Assembly: GCF_004151275.2 (NCBI RefSeq) | Contig: NZ_CP130821.1 | Span: 2,880,829 to 2,944,828 of the forward strand | Length of the DNA: 64,000 nt | Source of the DNA: Flavobacterium dauae | Lineage (GTDB): Bacteria > Bacteroidota > Bacteroidia > Flavobacteriales > Flavobacteriaceae | Direction of reading: 5' to 3' | Shown here: positions 26,718 to 34,587 of the stretch, piece by piece | How positions within the stretch are numbered: the first letter of the stretch is position 1 | How the letters are laid out: every line of letters starts with the position of its first letter | The notes under the pieces: model-generated | What the model saw: only the letters and a program-made list of their open reading frames with translations | The model's database searches: none | What the model was told of the DNA's origin: nothing | Program-made: the position numbers and the translations under genes

Positions 26718-27183
26718 TGAATGGTACCAGTGCATAGATGCCTGCATTGAACGCAATGATATAGTTGATAGCCAGGGCTGTTGGGAACGTCTTATTTTTG
26801 GCGATGGACAATGGACCGAAGACTGTAACGCGCTCTATCGCGATTGTGATTGCGGCGAACAGCCGGTGATTTCAGAACTGCTGAAATGCCCTGTATTGGC
26901 AATGATTTACATTGACACCCATTTGGCGGCCGATTTAAGCAATGCCTGTGCCGTGTTAAATTATGTGGAGGAAAACTTTAATTGCGTACCTTTACCTGAA
27001 GAACCTGAACCGGATCCCGTAACACCGGGCGATGAAGATGATGAATGGGTTGACCAGGGCGGTAATGAAGACGATCCGGAAGAAGATTACGACGAATACC
27101 TGCGTAAGCCAATTTGGTGGTACCATACCGACCATTTAGGTAGCAGTACGTATTTAACGGATAATTTCGGAAGACCAAGCCAT
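26709..27183 (+). pseudogene. Rhs core fragment (fourth module), cut by IS1-family element
   Basis: It reads FFEWYQCIDACIERNDIVDS through to HTDHLGSSTYLTDNFGRPSH and matches residues about 3210-3375 of the full Rhs protein with small changes. It has no start region, and the frame ends where GGTAATGTTACAG of the IS1-family element begins after AAGCCAT. The expected continuation of the core (TATTATGAAACC) is not found beyond the element, so the 3' part and tip have been lost. Confidence 0.8.
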
Positions 27184-28021
27184 GGTAATGTTACAGATTT
27201 AGTGATATTCTAAAAAAGCACATTAAATCACTGAAAAACAATATATTTTGTAAATTTTAATCACTAAAAACAGACAGGCAATTGCCTGTCTGTTGTATTT
27301 TTACGGCATTAAACCTAAAATAATGAATGCCAACCAAACCTTGTGTTACAAAGTTAGTGATGGGATGTTGTGCCGCTTTTGCAAAAGTGCCAATACCGTT
27401 AAAAATGGTACAACCAAAAACAAAAAGCAGCAGTATTTGTGTAAACAATGCGGTAAAAGATTCATAGAACATTATACCTACCGTGCATACCGCCCGTATA
27501 TCAATAAACAAATTGTAACGCTTACCAAAGAAGGACTTGGCATACGCAGTATTGCAAGGGTACTGGCGGTTTCTGCCACAACAATACTTAAACGTATTAT
27601 TGCCATTGCACGTACTGTTGCAAAACCGGCTATAAGCAAAGGAAAAACATACGAAGTTGACGAAATAAACACCTTTATAAAAAGAAAAAGCAAAAAAATA
27701 TGGATTGCATATGCGTTGGAACGCGCAAGTAAAACCGTGGTAAACTTCCGCATAGGAGCACGAACCAACAAAACATTGAACTATGTGCTAAAAACCCTAA
27801 CGCATAGCAATGCAAAACAGATTTATACTGATGGATTAAAAAATTACAAATACCTAATAGATCAGAAAATTCATCGTGTTACACGCTACGGCACAAACCA
27901 TATAGAAAGAAACAACCTGACCTTGCGTACCCATCTAAAACGACTAAACCGCAAAACAATTTGCTTTTCTCGAAGTCTGGTTGTTTTAGCTGCGGTACTT
28001 AAAATTTACTTTTGGGGGTAA
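27184..28021 (+). mobile_element. IS1-family insertion sequence
   Basis: The left end GGTAATGTTACAGATTTAG is defined by three copies in this locus. It carries a 26-base perfect palindrome at 27269-27294, directly before the transposase, which could stop incoming transcription. The transposase is intact. The right terminal repeat was not found after the stop codon at 28021, so the right boundary is a minimum. Confidence 0.75.
27323..28021 (+). CDS. IS1-family transposase
   Basis: 232 residues from ATG 27323 (an in-frame ATG at 27293 is upstream within the palindrome and unlikely). The N-terminal zinc ribbon CRFCKSANTVKNG and YLCKQCGKRFI corresponds to InsA. It is followed by an HTH (GLGIRSIARVLAVSATTILK) and the catalytic part with YEVDEINTF, IYTDGLKNY and HIERNNLTLRTH (D, D, E/N positions). 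InsA- and InsB-like parts are in one frame, without the frameshift used by E. coli IS1. The frame is unbroken. Confidence 0.88.
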   Translation: MNANQTLCYKVSDGMLCRFCKSANTVKNGTTKNKKQQYLCKQCGKRFIEHYTYRAYRPYINKQIVTLTKEGLGIRSIARVLAVSATTILKRIIAIARTVAKPAISKGKTYEVDEINTFIKRKSKKIWIAYALERASKTVVNFRIGARTNKTLNYVLKTLTHSNAKQIYTDGLKNYKYLIDQKIHRVTRYGTNHIERNNLTLRTHLKRLNRKTICFSRSLVVLAAVLKIYFWG

Positions 28022-28092
28022 TGAGAAGTTTTTTGTGGTTTATTTATAATTATGGACAACCGAAAATATTAAAAAATTATTTAAGACACATA

Positions 28093-28284
28093 GAGCCTGT
28101 TTAAAATTTTACCGAAATTTTTTATACAGCCACATAAAATCATCTTTGCTAAATTTTGATGCTCTTTTGAGTGTATTTCCTACTTCCTATTTTTGATTTA
28201 GCCCGCTAAAGCTACAAAAACGAAGCAAAAAATCCATCTCAAAATATCTGTAAAAATTTTTAGCAATAAAATTTAAACAGGCTC
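28093..28284. mobile_element. 192-base MITE with 3-base target duplication
   Basis: Terminal inverted repeats GAGCCTGTTTAAA and TTTAAACAGGCTC enclose 192 bases with no gene. The flanks read CACATA on the left and ATAGTGTTT on the right. A second copy of the flanking DNA at 32646-32660 reads CACATAGTGTTT without the insert. Comparing the two gives an empty site and an ATA duplication, so this is a non-autonomous transposon. Confidence 0.8.
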
Positions 28285-28491
28285 ATAGTGTTTTAGTCGT
28301 TTGTTTTTTATTTGTTATATTTAACTGTTTTTACTTCTTAAAATACCCATTTTTCCATTTTTGGGTTTTCTGTGTAAACACAAAGTAACGTATCAGTTAA
28401 AATGTCCAGCCTGATAAGGCGTGTCATTATTTAAAGTCCTTAAAAAAACAATTTATTTACATAAATAATGCATATTATAAACATTTTTGCT
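28285..28491. repeat. Duplicated non-coding segment (matches 32650-32735)
   Basis: GTTTGTTTTTTATTTGTTA, TTAACTGTTTTTACTTC and TTTTTCCATTTTTG at 28308-28373 recur in the same order at 32656-32727. The rest up to 28491 holds no gene. The duplicate lies downstream of IS1-family sequence in both places, so it may be the former right part of that element or a shared flank. Confidence 0.55.
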
Positions 28492-28499
28492 TATCTTTG
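28492..28499 (+). promoter_or_regulatory. -7 element of the cold-shock operon, with long leader
   Basis: TATCTTTG fits the TAnnTTTG -7 element of Bacteroidota. It stands about 119 bases before the ATG of the RRM gene, leaving a leader of over 100 bases (28506-28617) that contains pyrimidine-rich stretches and GCTTTTTCAGTTGCC. Long leaders are common on cold-shock mRNAs. No good -33 TTG is visible. Confidence 0.5.
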
Positions 28500-28617
28500 T
28501 ACCTAATTTATTATTAGGCTTCTGCCTCTTGCCTTTTCTGAAATAGTTTAATACATTTTTCTCTCTCAGTTTTTTGCTTTTTCAGTTGCCAGTGTTTAAT
28601 CTTAATCACAATATATT

Positions 28618-28884
28618 ATGAACATTTTTGTAGGCAATTTGAATTTCCAAACCACAGAAGACCAACTAAAAGAAGTATTTACCTCATTTGGGGAAGTAGC
28701 ATCCGTTAAGATCGTAACCGATAAATTTTCGGGGCGTTCCAGAGGTTTTGCCTTTATAGAAATGCCTAACGCGACACAAGCCGAAAAAGCCATTCAGGAA
28801 CTCCAAGACTACGCTTTAAACAACCGGAACATGGTAGTTAGCGAAGCAAATCAACGTGATGACAGCAAGCGTTACACTAAATAA
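28618..28884 (+). CDS. RRM-type RNA-binding protein
   Basis: 88 residues, a single RNA recognition motif. RNP2 reads IFVGNL at residues 3-8 and RNP1 reads RGFAFIEM at about 41-48, with the usual beta-alpha-beta spacing. Such small RRM proteins in Bacteroidota and cyanobacteria act as RNA chaperones, often cold-induced. It is the first gene of a cluster with a DEAD helicase and two cold-shock-domain proteins. Confidence 0.9.
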   Translation: MNIFVGNLNFQTTEDQLKEVFTSFGEVASVKIVTDKFSGRSRGFAFIEMPNATQAEKAIQELQDYALNNRNMVVSEANQRDDSKRYTK

Positions 28885-29006
28885 ACAATCAGCATTTATT
28901 AATCTAATCAATCCTTTTTGTTTTACCATAATTACCGTTGAAGAAACAGCGTAAAACCTGTTTTTCAAATCCATCAGAAAAATGTCGGTATTCCGACAAT
29001 CAACCT

Positions 29007-30143
29007 ATGTATTTTAAAGAATTAAACCTTATACCGCCTATAATTAAGGCGATAAACAAAGCCGGGTACGAAAAACCCACAGAAATACAGTACCAATCAA
29101 TACCCCATATATTAAAGGGAAACGATATTATAGGATGTGCACAAACAGGCACAGGTAAAACGGCATCGTTTGCCATACCCATCCTGCAATTATTGCAACA
29201 CCATGATGTTGCACACAAAGGCATCCGTACTTTGATATTAACCCCCACAAGAGAACTTGCCATACAGATTAGTGAAAATTTTAAAACGTATGGTGCATTT
29301 TTATCCTTAACCCATACGGCGATTTACGGCGGCGTTCCGCAAAACAAGCAGATAGCCCTTATTAACAAAGGTGTTACTATTTTAATAGCAACACCAGGCA
29401 GGCTGTTAGACCTTATAAGTCAGGGATGTGTCAACATTTCAAAAATTGAGATACTGGTACTTGACGAAGCCGACCGTATGCTGGATATGGGTTTTGTGAA
29501 TGATGTAAAAAAGATATTGAAAAAGGTACCCGAAAAAAGACAAACACTATTCTTTTCAGCTACCATGCCGTTAGACATCAGGAATTTTGCACAAACCATA
29601 TTAAAACATCCTAAAGAAATCAACGTTACACCTGTTTCTTCAACAGCTCAAACGGTACAGCAATCGGTCTATTTTGTTGAAAAAGACGAAAAACTAAACT
29701 TACTTGTAAGCATCTTAGAAGATCAGTCTATCAAAAGATCACTAATCTTTTCACGTACCAAGCACGGAGCCGACAAATTGGTAAGAAAACTGACCAAAGC
29801 CGGTATATCTGCAGCAGCCATCCACGGTAACAAATCACAAAACGCCCGGCAAAAAGCGTTGGATGATTTCAAAAAAAGTACTATCCGGATTTTAATAGCT
29901 ACCGATATTGCTGCAAGAGGTATTGACATTGACGAGTTGCCACACGTTATAAATTACGAATTACCCAATGTGCCCGAAACCTATGTTCACAGAATAGGGA
30001 GAACCGGCAGAGCAGGAACATCAGGTGTTGCCGTTTCATTTTGTGGTACCGACGAAAAAAAAGACCTTAACAATATACAAAAACTGATAGGCTTTAAAAT
30101 TCCGGTTGTGACAAAAAAACAAGAAAACATATCATCTAAATAA
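29007..30143 (+). CDS. DEAD-box RNA helicase (RhlE/DeaD type)
   Basis: 378 residues from ATG 29007 (MYFKELNLIPPIIKAINKAG). An in-frame TTG at 28938 would add non-homologous residues. All helicase motifs are present: Q motif KPTEIQYQSIP, motif I AQTGTGKT, Ia PTRELAIQ, II DEAD in VLDEADRMLDMG, III SATMP, V IATDIAARGIDI and VI HRIGRTGRAG. It unwinds RNA duplexes, and in this setting probably cold-stabilised mRNA structures. The C-terminal extension is short. Confidence 0.92.
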   Translation: MYFKELNLIPPIIKAINKAGYEKPTEIQYQSIPHILKGNDIIGCAQTGTGKTASFAIPILQLLQHHDVAHKGIRTLILTPTRELAIQISENFKTYGAFLSLTHTAIYGGVPQNKQIALINKGVTILIATPGRLLDLISQGCVNISKIEILVLDEADRMLDMGFVNDVKKILKKVPEKRQTLFFSATMPLDIRNFAQTILKHPKEINVTPVSSTAQTVQQSVYFVEKDEKLNLLVSILEDQSIKRSLIFSRTKHGADKLVRKLTKAGISAAAIHGNKSQNARQKALDDFKKSTIRILIATDIAARGIDIDELPHVINYELPNVPETYVHRIGRTGRAGTSGVAVSFCGTDEKKDLNNIQKLIGFKIPVVTKKQENISSK

Positions 30144-30151
30144 TCTAAAAT

Positions 30152-30580
30152 ATGGCAGATTCTTTTTCTAAAAAAGAAAATAATAAGAAGAAAAACAAAA
30201 AATTACAAGACAAACAATCAAGGCGAGAAGACCGTAAAAGCAATAACAACAAGGGAAAAAGCCTTGACGATATGATCGTATATATAGATATCAATGGAAA
30301 TTTCACTTCTGTCCCGCCCCACCTTCAAAACAGAGATGAGGACCTGGCAGCAGCAAAAAAATCCAGAAATGTCGTTGAAACCGAAGATACCGTATGCAAC
30401 GGTACTGTAACTTATACCAACGAAAAAGGGTATGGCTTTATTACAGAAGAAAAAACCGGAGAAAACATATTTTTTCACCAGGGACAGATTAACCAACCGA
30501 TAAACAAACACGACAAAGTAAGTTTTACAAAAGAAAGCACCCTGAAAGGGGACAGAGCAATTAATATCATAAAAAAATAA
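30152..30580 (+). CDS. Cold-shock-domain protein with charged N-terminal extension
   Basis: 142 residues. The first about 85 are lysine-rich and low-complexity (SKKENNKKKNKKLQDKQSRR). The last about 55 form a cold-shock domain: NGTVTYTNEKGYGFITEEKT with RNP-1-like KGYGFI, then ENIFFHQGQI (RNP-2-like) and HDKVSFTKE. It binds single-stranded RNA or DNA. It starts 8 bases after the helicase stop and is in the operon. Confidence 0.85.
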   Translation: MADSFSKKENNKKKNKKLQDKQSRREDRKSNNNKGKSLDDMIVYIDINGNFTSVPPHLQNRDEDLAAAKKSRNVVETEDTVCNGTVTYTNEKGYGFITEEKTGENIFFHQGQINQPINKHDKVSFTKESTLKGDRAINIIKK

Positions 30581-30604
30581 GAGAATAATTAATTTAATAA
30601 GAGA

Positions 30605-30796
30605 ATGTACGAAGGAACAGTAAAATTTTTTAATGAAACCAAAGGGTTTGGTTTTATTTCACAAGCAAACGGAGCCGAGGATATTTTTGTTCACACTTCA
30701 GGGTTATTAGACAGGGTTCGTGAAAACGATACCGTTGTTTTTGAAGTAGAGCAAGGCAGAAAAGGCATTACTGCTGTAAACGTTAAAAGAAAATAA
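30605..30796 (+). CDS. cspA: Cold-shock protein, CspA family
   Basis: 63 residues, slightly shorter than the usual 65-70. It shows KFFNETKGFGFIS (RNP-1) and EDIFVHTSGL (RNP-2), then DTVVFEVEQGRKGITAVNV. It binds single-stranded nucleic acids as an RNA chaperone. It is the last gene of the cold-shock cluster, followed by a terminator. The symbol denotes the family, not a proven orthologue of E. coli cspA. Confidence 0.9.
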   Translation: MYEGTVKFFNETKGFGFISQANGAEDIFVHTSGLLDRVRENDTVVFEVEQGRKGITAVNVKRK

Positions 30797-30814
30797 TAAA
30801 TTGTGTTTATTTGA

Positions 30815-30846
30815 AAAGAGGCTGTATAGTTTTGTACAACCTCTTT
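30815..30846. terminator. Bidirectional terminator between cspA and KAS III gene
   Basis: AAGAGGCTGTA pairs with TACAACCTCTT around ATAGTTTTG, with T/A runs on both sides. It lies between converging genes. Confidence 0.7.
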
Positions 30847-30849
30847 GTT

Positions 30850-31908
30850 TTAAAACTTGTAAACAAAAGCGTTAATATTCATTCCGGCACCTACCGAGGC
30901 AAATAAAACTACATCGTCCTTATGCAAACTATGCTCTGGCAATTCATTATTTAAAAGCATCGTCAACAAAGACGGAATGGTAGCCACACTGCTGTTACCC
31001 AATTTGCTTATTACCATAGGCATGATGTTTTCGGGCACAGGTTGATCATATAACTGATAAAACCTTTTTACAATGGCTTCATCCATTTTTTCATTTGCCT
31101 GATGTATAATAATTTTGTTAAGATGATTAATAGAATACCCACTACTATCAAAGCATTTTTTCATTGCCTGGGGTACATTTAAAAGAGCAAATTCATAAAT
31201 CTTCCGTCCGTTCATTTTAATATACCGTATATCGGGCGAATGATCGTTGTTATACGATTTACCAAAATACAGATACTCTTTTTCATTTAATGTAAAAGAA
31301 GCCGATAGGTGTGATTTAATTCCAGAATCGTCATTGTTAAGCTCTAAAACAGCGGCCCCAGCGCCATCGGCATAAATCATACTGTCGCGGTCGTGAATAT
31401 CCACCACACGTGAAAGTGCTTCGGCTCCGATTACCAGACACCGTTTGGCGATTCCAGACTTAATAAAGGCATTTGCCTGAATCATTCCTTCTATCCAGCC
31501 CGGGCATCCGAACAACACGTCATAAGCCACACAGAAATTATTCTTTATTTTCAAAAGATGCTTCACTCTTGAAGCTAAACTTGGCACCATATCCGATTGC
31601 ACCGTTCCAAAACGGACATCTCCAAAATTATGTGCGAAAATAATGTAATCTAAAGTCTCCGGGTCAATACCCGCGTTTTCTATGGCAGATTGTGCCGCAA
31701 TAAAACCCATATCAGAAGTTACCTGTTCCTTTTCTGCATAGCGTCTTTCTTCAATACCTGTAATTTCTTTGAGTTTTCCAGCAATGGTTGCATTATTCTG
31801 TTTTAGTGTTTCTCCGCTTTCATCCATAAAATGATGCTGGTCAAAAAATAAATTGGTAATGGTTTGTGAAGGGATATAGTTTCCAACCCCAATAATTTTA
31901 CTTGTCAT
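30850..31908 (-). CDS. 3-oxoacyl-ACP synthase III (FabH/KAS III-like) enzyme
   Basis: 352 residues with the thiolase fold. Catalytic residues are visible: Cys in YDVLFGCPGW, His in IIIHQANEKM and Asn in LGNSSVATIPSL. The end AGMNINAFVYKF is the usual KAS III C-terminus. KAS III condenses acyl-CoA with malonyl-ACP; side-branch members act in specialised lipid or pigment pathways. The length is about 20 residues above typical FabH, and no fatty-acid genes are nearby, so a specialised or secondary role is likely. Confidence 0.88.
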   Translation of the reverse strand: MTSKIIGVGNYIPSQTITNLFFDQHHFMDESGETLKQNNATIAGKLKEITGIEERRYAEKEQVTSDMGFIAAQSAIENAGIDPETLDYIIFAHNFGDVRFGTVQSDMVPSLASRVKHLLKIKNNFCVAYDVLFGCPGWIEGMIQANAFIKSGIAKRCLVIGAEALSRVVDIHDRDSMIYADGAGAAVLELNNDDSGIKSHLSASFTLNEKEYLYFGKSYNNDHSPDIRYIKMNGRKIYEFALLNVPQAMKKCFDSSGYSINHLNKIIIHQANEKMDEAIVKRFYQLYDQPVPENIMPMVISKLGNSSVATIPSLLTMLLNNELPEHSLHKDDVVLFASVGAGMNINAFVYKF

Positions 31909-32007
31909 ATTAAAAAATGCTTTATTACTAAGGTTTTTTTATAAAATATTGAATAAATATATGGATTTGAAACGAGTAAACCTTGTTTTACAAGAAAGAA
32001 TTGAGAT

Positions 32008-32190
32008 TTATATTCCTAAAATCAGTTTATACTCTTCAAAGCGGCGTTCCCTTACGGGCTTTATATAAGGTTCGGTCTTAAAATACAACAACAGGCACGG
32101 ACTGATGTTTTTATATTTCTCTACAAACTCATACCTGATTAATTCGCCGTTTTTAATGCGTTGTTTGATTTTGTTGTGATAAGGATACAT
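32008..32190 (-). CDS. Small conserved-looking protein, 60 residues
   Basis: It reads MYPYHNKIKQRIKNGELIRY, then ISPCLLLYFKTEPYIKPVRE. Charged and compact, no signal or membrane segment. It stands alone about 100 bases upstream of the KAS III gene on the same strand. I do not recognise the family. The compact start and lack of competing frames support coding. Confidence 0.5.
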   Translation of the reverse strand: MYPYHNKIKQRIKNGELIRYEFVEKYKNISPCLLLYFKTEPYIKPVRERRFEEYKLILGI

Positions 32191-32295
32191 TCAGATTGTT
32201 AATTCGCAAAGTTATTGATTGAATACAAAAAAGCTTTTTATACTTTTTTGTCTTTTTTTAGCTTAAAATGGGGTTGTGCAACGATTACCCCCCCC

Positions 32296-32330
32296 CCTTA
32301 TTAGCGGTTCGTTGTGTTTCCTTTCCAATT
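32296..32330 (-). repeat. Cassette-type core at the end of the GNAT remnant
   Basis: Read on the - strand: AAACACAACGAACCGCTAAT followed by AAGG. This matches AACGAACTGCTAGCAAGG at 45782 and AACGAACCGTTAACAAG at 47954. A run of nine C bases (on the + strand) adjoins it, and the rest of a palindrome is not seen. Confidence 0.5.
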
Positions 32331-32561
32331 TTCTCGTCTGACTGCATAAATTAATTCGTCTATTAGAGTATCCTCTTTAATTAATGTTTTCTCAAATCTA
32401 CCTTCCAAAATAAAATCGTTTTTTTCTAGAACTTTTTGTGAAGCAATATTTGTCCCAAATGTTCTGGCAAATACCCGTCAGCGTCATATGTTTCAAAAGC
32501 AAAATTTAAAACTTGATTTATTGCACGACTAATTATACCTTGTCTCCAAAAAGGTTCTGCC
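32301..32561 (-). pseudogene. GNAT acetyltransferase remnant
   Basis: The - strand reads AEPFWRQGIISRAINQVLNF, then after a frameshift FARTFGTNIASQKVLEKNDF and TLIDELIYAVRREN, ending at a stop in 32301-32303. These are the central and C-terminal parts of a RimJ-like GNAT enzyme. The start is missing: the fragment meets IS1-like sequence at about 32560. Its stop codon is part of AACCGCTAA, the same core as the cassette-type palindromes, preceded by ACAACG. Confidence 0.8.
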
Positions 32562-32735
32562 AACCAAACCTTGTGTTACAAAGTTAGTGAGATACTGCCT
32601 TTTTAAAGGAAATAAATTGTTTTATCCTCGTAAATGAGTTGATTTTCACATAGTGTTTGTTTTTTATTTGTTATATTTAACTGTTTTTACTTCATAAAAC
32701 ACCGATTTTTCCATTTTTGAATTTTCTGTTTTTTT
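32560..32735 (+). mobile_element. Internal scrap of IS1-family DNA plus duplicated segment
   Basis: TGCCAACCAAACCTTGTGTT and ACAAAGTTAGTGA (32560-32592) are identical to bases just inside the IS1-family transposase start (27328-27360). After about 55 unrelated bases, the segment duplicated from 28308-28373 follows at 32656. This looks like an internally deleted copy. Confidence 0.6.
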
Positions 32736-33280
32736 TCTAACTAAATTGAAAAATTTGGAATAAACTTCTGTTTTTGAATGTTTTTTCCGAAAATGTATTT
32801 CATGCTCTATAGTAGGCTTTGCCATACAGTATCTACGGAGTATCCCCGTTGTTAGGATTTAGAATATTTTTCGGTTTGGTTTTTTGGCAAAATGCTATAT
32901 AATCTATCACTTTTTCTCTTCTTTGAAACACCAAAGAAGCAAAGTGTTTTATTGCGGTCAAGCTTTTAGCGGTCAAAATTTGGTTTGTTGTCTAGCCCAT
33001 CGGAACGATCGCTTTGCGACCCGATGTGCTTAACGCCAACTTCACCCGTTTTGACACTCGCTAAAACCTTAATACCGCTTGTTTATAGAGCATATACGTT
33101 ATTCAATCAAAATTTTTGATTTAACGACATTCACTGTATAGGAGTATTCGCTTTTTACGTCCAAACTTTATCTTACAGCTTGGAAGCCGTGAACCTTACG
33201 GTTTGATGTACCAATACGCAAAACGAGGTATGAAATTTAGTTTAAAGGTTAAACGACCACAAAAAATAATATTATTATAA
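32736..33280. other. Non-coding stretch
   Basis: About 540 bases without a supported gene. Short hairpins are present (CTTTGAAACACCAAAG near 32924). A segment TTTTTACGTCCAAAC with GCTTGGAAGCCGTGAA at 33153-33203 matches 9943-9985. Nothing else recognised. Confidence 0.5.
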
Positions 33281-33497
33281 CTATTAACCCGAGTTCGACC
33301 CTTCTCTTGGATTCATATTATTGATTATTAGAATTATAAGTAATAAAAATTATGTTTTAATAAACTTTCCGATAAATGGCAACCTACTTCGCCTTTTTTA
33401 CTCAAAATAGCCCGCTATTCCTTCATAAAAAACGCTCGTATCTTACTCATTTATTGAAATATGAATCTCAATTTTATAATCGAACTCGGGTTATTAG
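33281..33497. mobile_element. 217-base MITE-like element
   Basis: The ends CTATTAACCCGAGTTCGAC and ATCGAACTCGGGTTATTAG are inverted repeats matching at 17 of 19 positions. The arms continue inside (TTGGATTCATATT on the left, AATATGAATCTCAA on the right). No transposase is encoded. It lies just upstream of the DUF421 gene. Confidence 0.65.
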
Positions 33498-33607
33498 TGC
33501 TTGTACACAGCAGGTAACGATAATGAACATCACTGTTTTTTTTATAAAAAAAACGAATCTTTTAATTATAAACCACGAAAACACTACATTTATGGAAAAT
33601 TGAGATT

Positions 33608-34288
33608 ATGGACGAGAACATCTTCTTTGGAGATACAGGGATTTCTTTTACTTTTTCTATTATCCTGAGAACATTTTTAATGTTTGTTATTATATTGCTT
33701 TTCTTAAGGTTATTAGGTAAACGCGGTGTAAAACAGCTATCTGTTTTTGAGTTGGTTGTTATTTTGGGATTGGGATCAGCTGCCGGCGACCCAATGATTT
33801 ATAAGGAAATAGGGATTGTGAGTGCACTGGTTGCTTTTGCAGTAATTGTTATTTGCTATAAACTGCTCACTGTACTGGTTTTTAAATACAAATGGATTGA
33901 AAATATTGTTGAAGGAAAAGAAGTGTACATTATAAAAAAAGGGAAATTTGCCATTGAGGAATTTAAAAAGGAATCGGTAAGTAAGGACGAGTTTTTTATG
34001 GAATTAAGGCTTCAGGGTGTTTTTCATTTAGGTCAGGTAGAATATGCAATTTTAGAAACTTCGGGAGAATTAAGCGTTTATTTTATTGCTCCCCAACAAA
34101 CAAAGTACGGGCTACCCATCTTACCCGATTCTTTACAAAAAACGGTAAGTATCTTTAAAACCGGCACATTTTATTCTTGTACTTTCTGTGGCCAAACAAT
34201 TAAATACCGAACCACTACTTCGCTTATCTGCCCACAATGCAATAAACAAGAATGGACAAAAGCCAGCAATAGGAAGATTAGTTTCTAA
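33608..34288 (+). CDS. DUF421 (YetF-like) membrane protein with zinc ribbon
   Basis: 226 residues. Three transmembrane segments fill residues about 12-90 (LRTFLMFVIILLFLRLLGKR, VVILGLGSAAGD, VSALVAFAVIVICYKLLTVL). The cytoplasmic DUF421 domain follows (EGKEVYIIKKGKFA, ELRLQGVFHLGQVEYAILE). The C-terminus adds a zinc ribbon, CTFCGQ and CPQCNKQEW, which many family members lack. The molecular function of the family is poorly known. It appears monocistronic. Confidence 0.85.
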   Translation: MDENIFFGDTGISFTFSIILRTFLMFVIILLFLRLLGKRGVKQLSVFELVVILGLGSAAGDPMIYKEIGIVSALVAFAVIVICYKLLTVLVFKYKWIENIVEGKEVYIIKKGKFAIEEFKKESVSKDEFFMELRLQGVFHLGQVEYAILETSGELSVYFIAPQQTKYGLPILPDSLQKTVSIFKTGTFYSCTFCGQTIKYRTTTSLICPQCNKQEWTKASNRKISF

Positions 34289-34350
34289 TAAAGCACTGAT
34301 TTTAAAATTGTATTGTTTTTTTGATTAACTTTTTAATAAAATTTGAATCT

Positions 34351-34587
34351 ATGCATGGTTATTTAGAATTAGTAATTATCAGACAGAGGATAATAATTTC
34401 GAAGTATATCGAATCGTACCAGGTTCAAATAAAGTCGTTCTCAATAAAAAGTTGGAAAAAAAAACTTATTGAAGAAGAAATAACATCCAATTCTAATACC
34501 CGGGTTTATAATTTACTAAAAGATAAAAAGTTAATTGATTCTGCAATGTTACAAATTGAACAAGGAATTTTAGATTGTGTCGGATGA
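34351..34587 (+). CDS. Doubtful small open frame
   Basis: 78 residues, MHGYLELVIIRQRIIISKYI to MLQIEQGILDCVG. The frame is AT-rich but has a plausible mix of charged and hydrophobic residues. No family was recognised and no ribosome binding site is seen. It might be a chance frame after DUF421. Confidence 0.25.
   Translation: MHGYLELVIIRQRIIISKYIESYQVQIKSFSIKSWKKKLIEEEITSNSNTRVYNLLKDKKLIDSAMLQIEQGILDCVG

Noticed and set aside
33376..33603. 75-residue open frame on the + strand
   Set aside because: It overlaps the inner and right arm of the MITE at 33281-33497 and the upstream region of DUF421. Composition is not protein-like.
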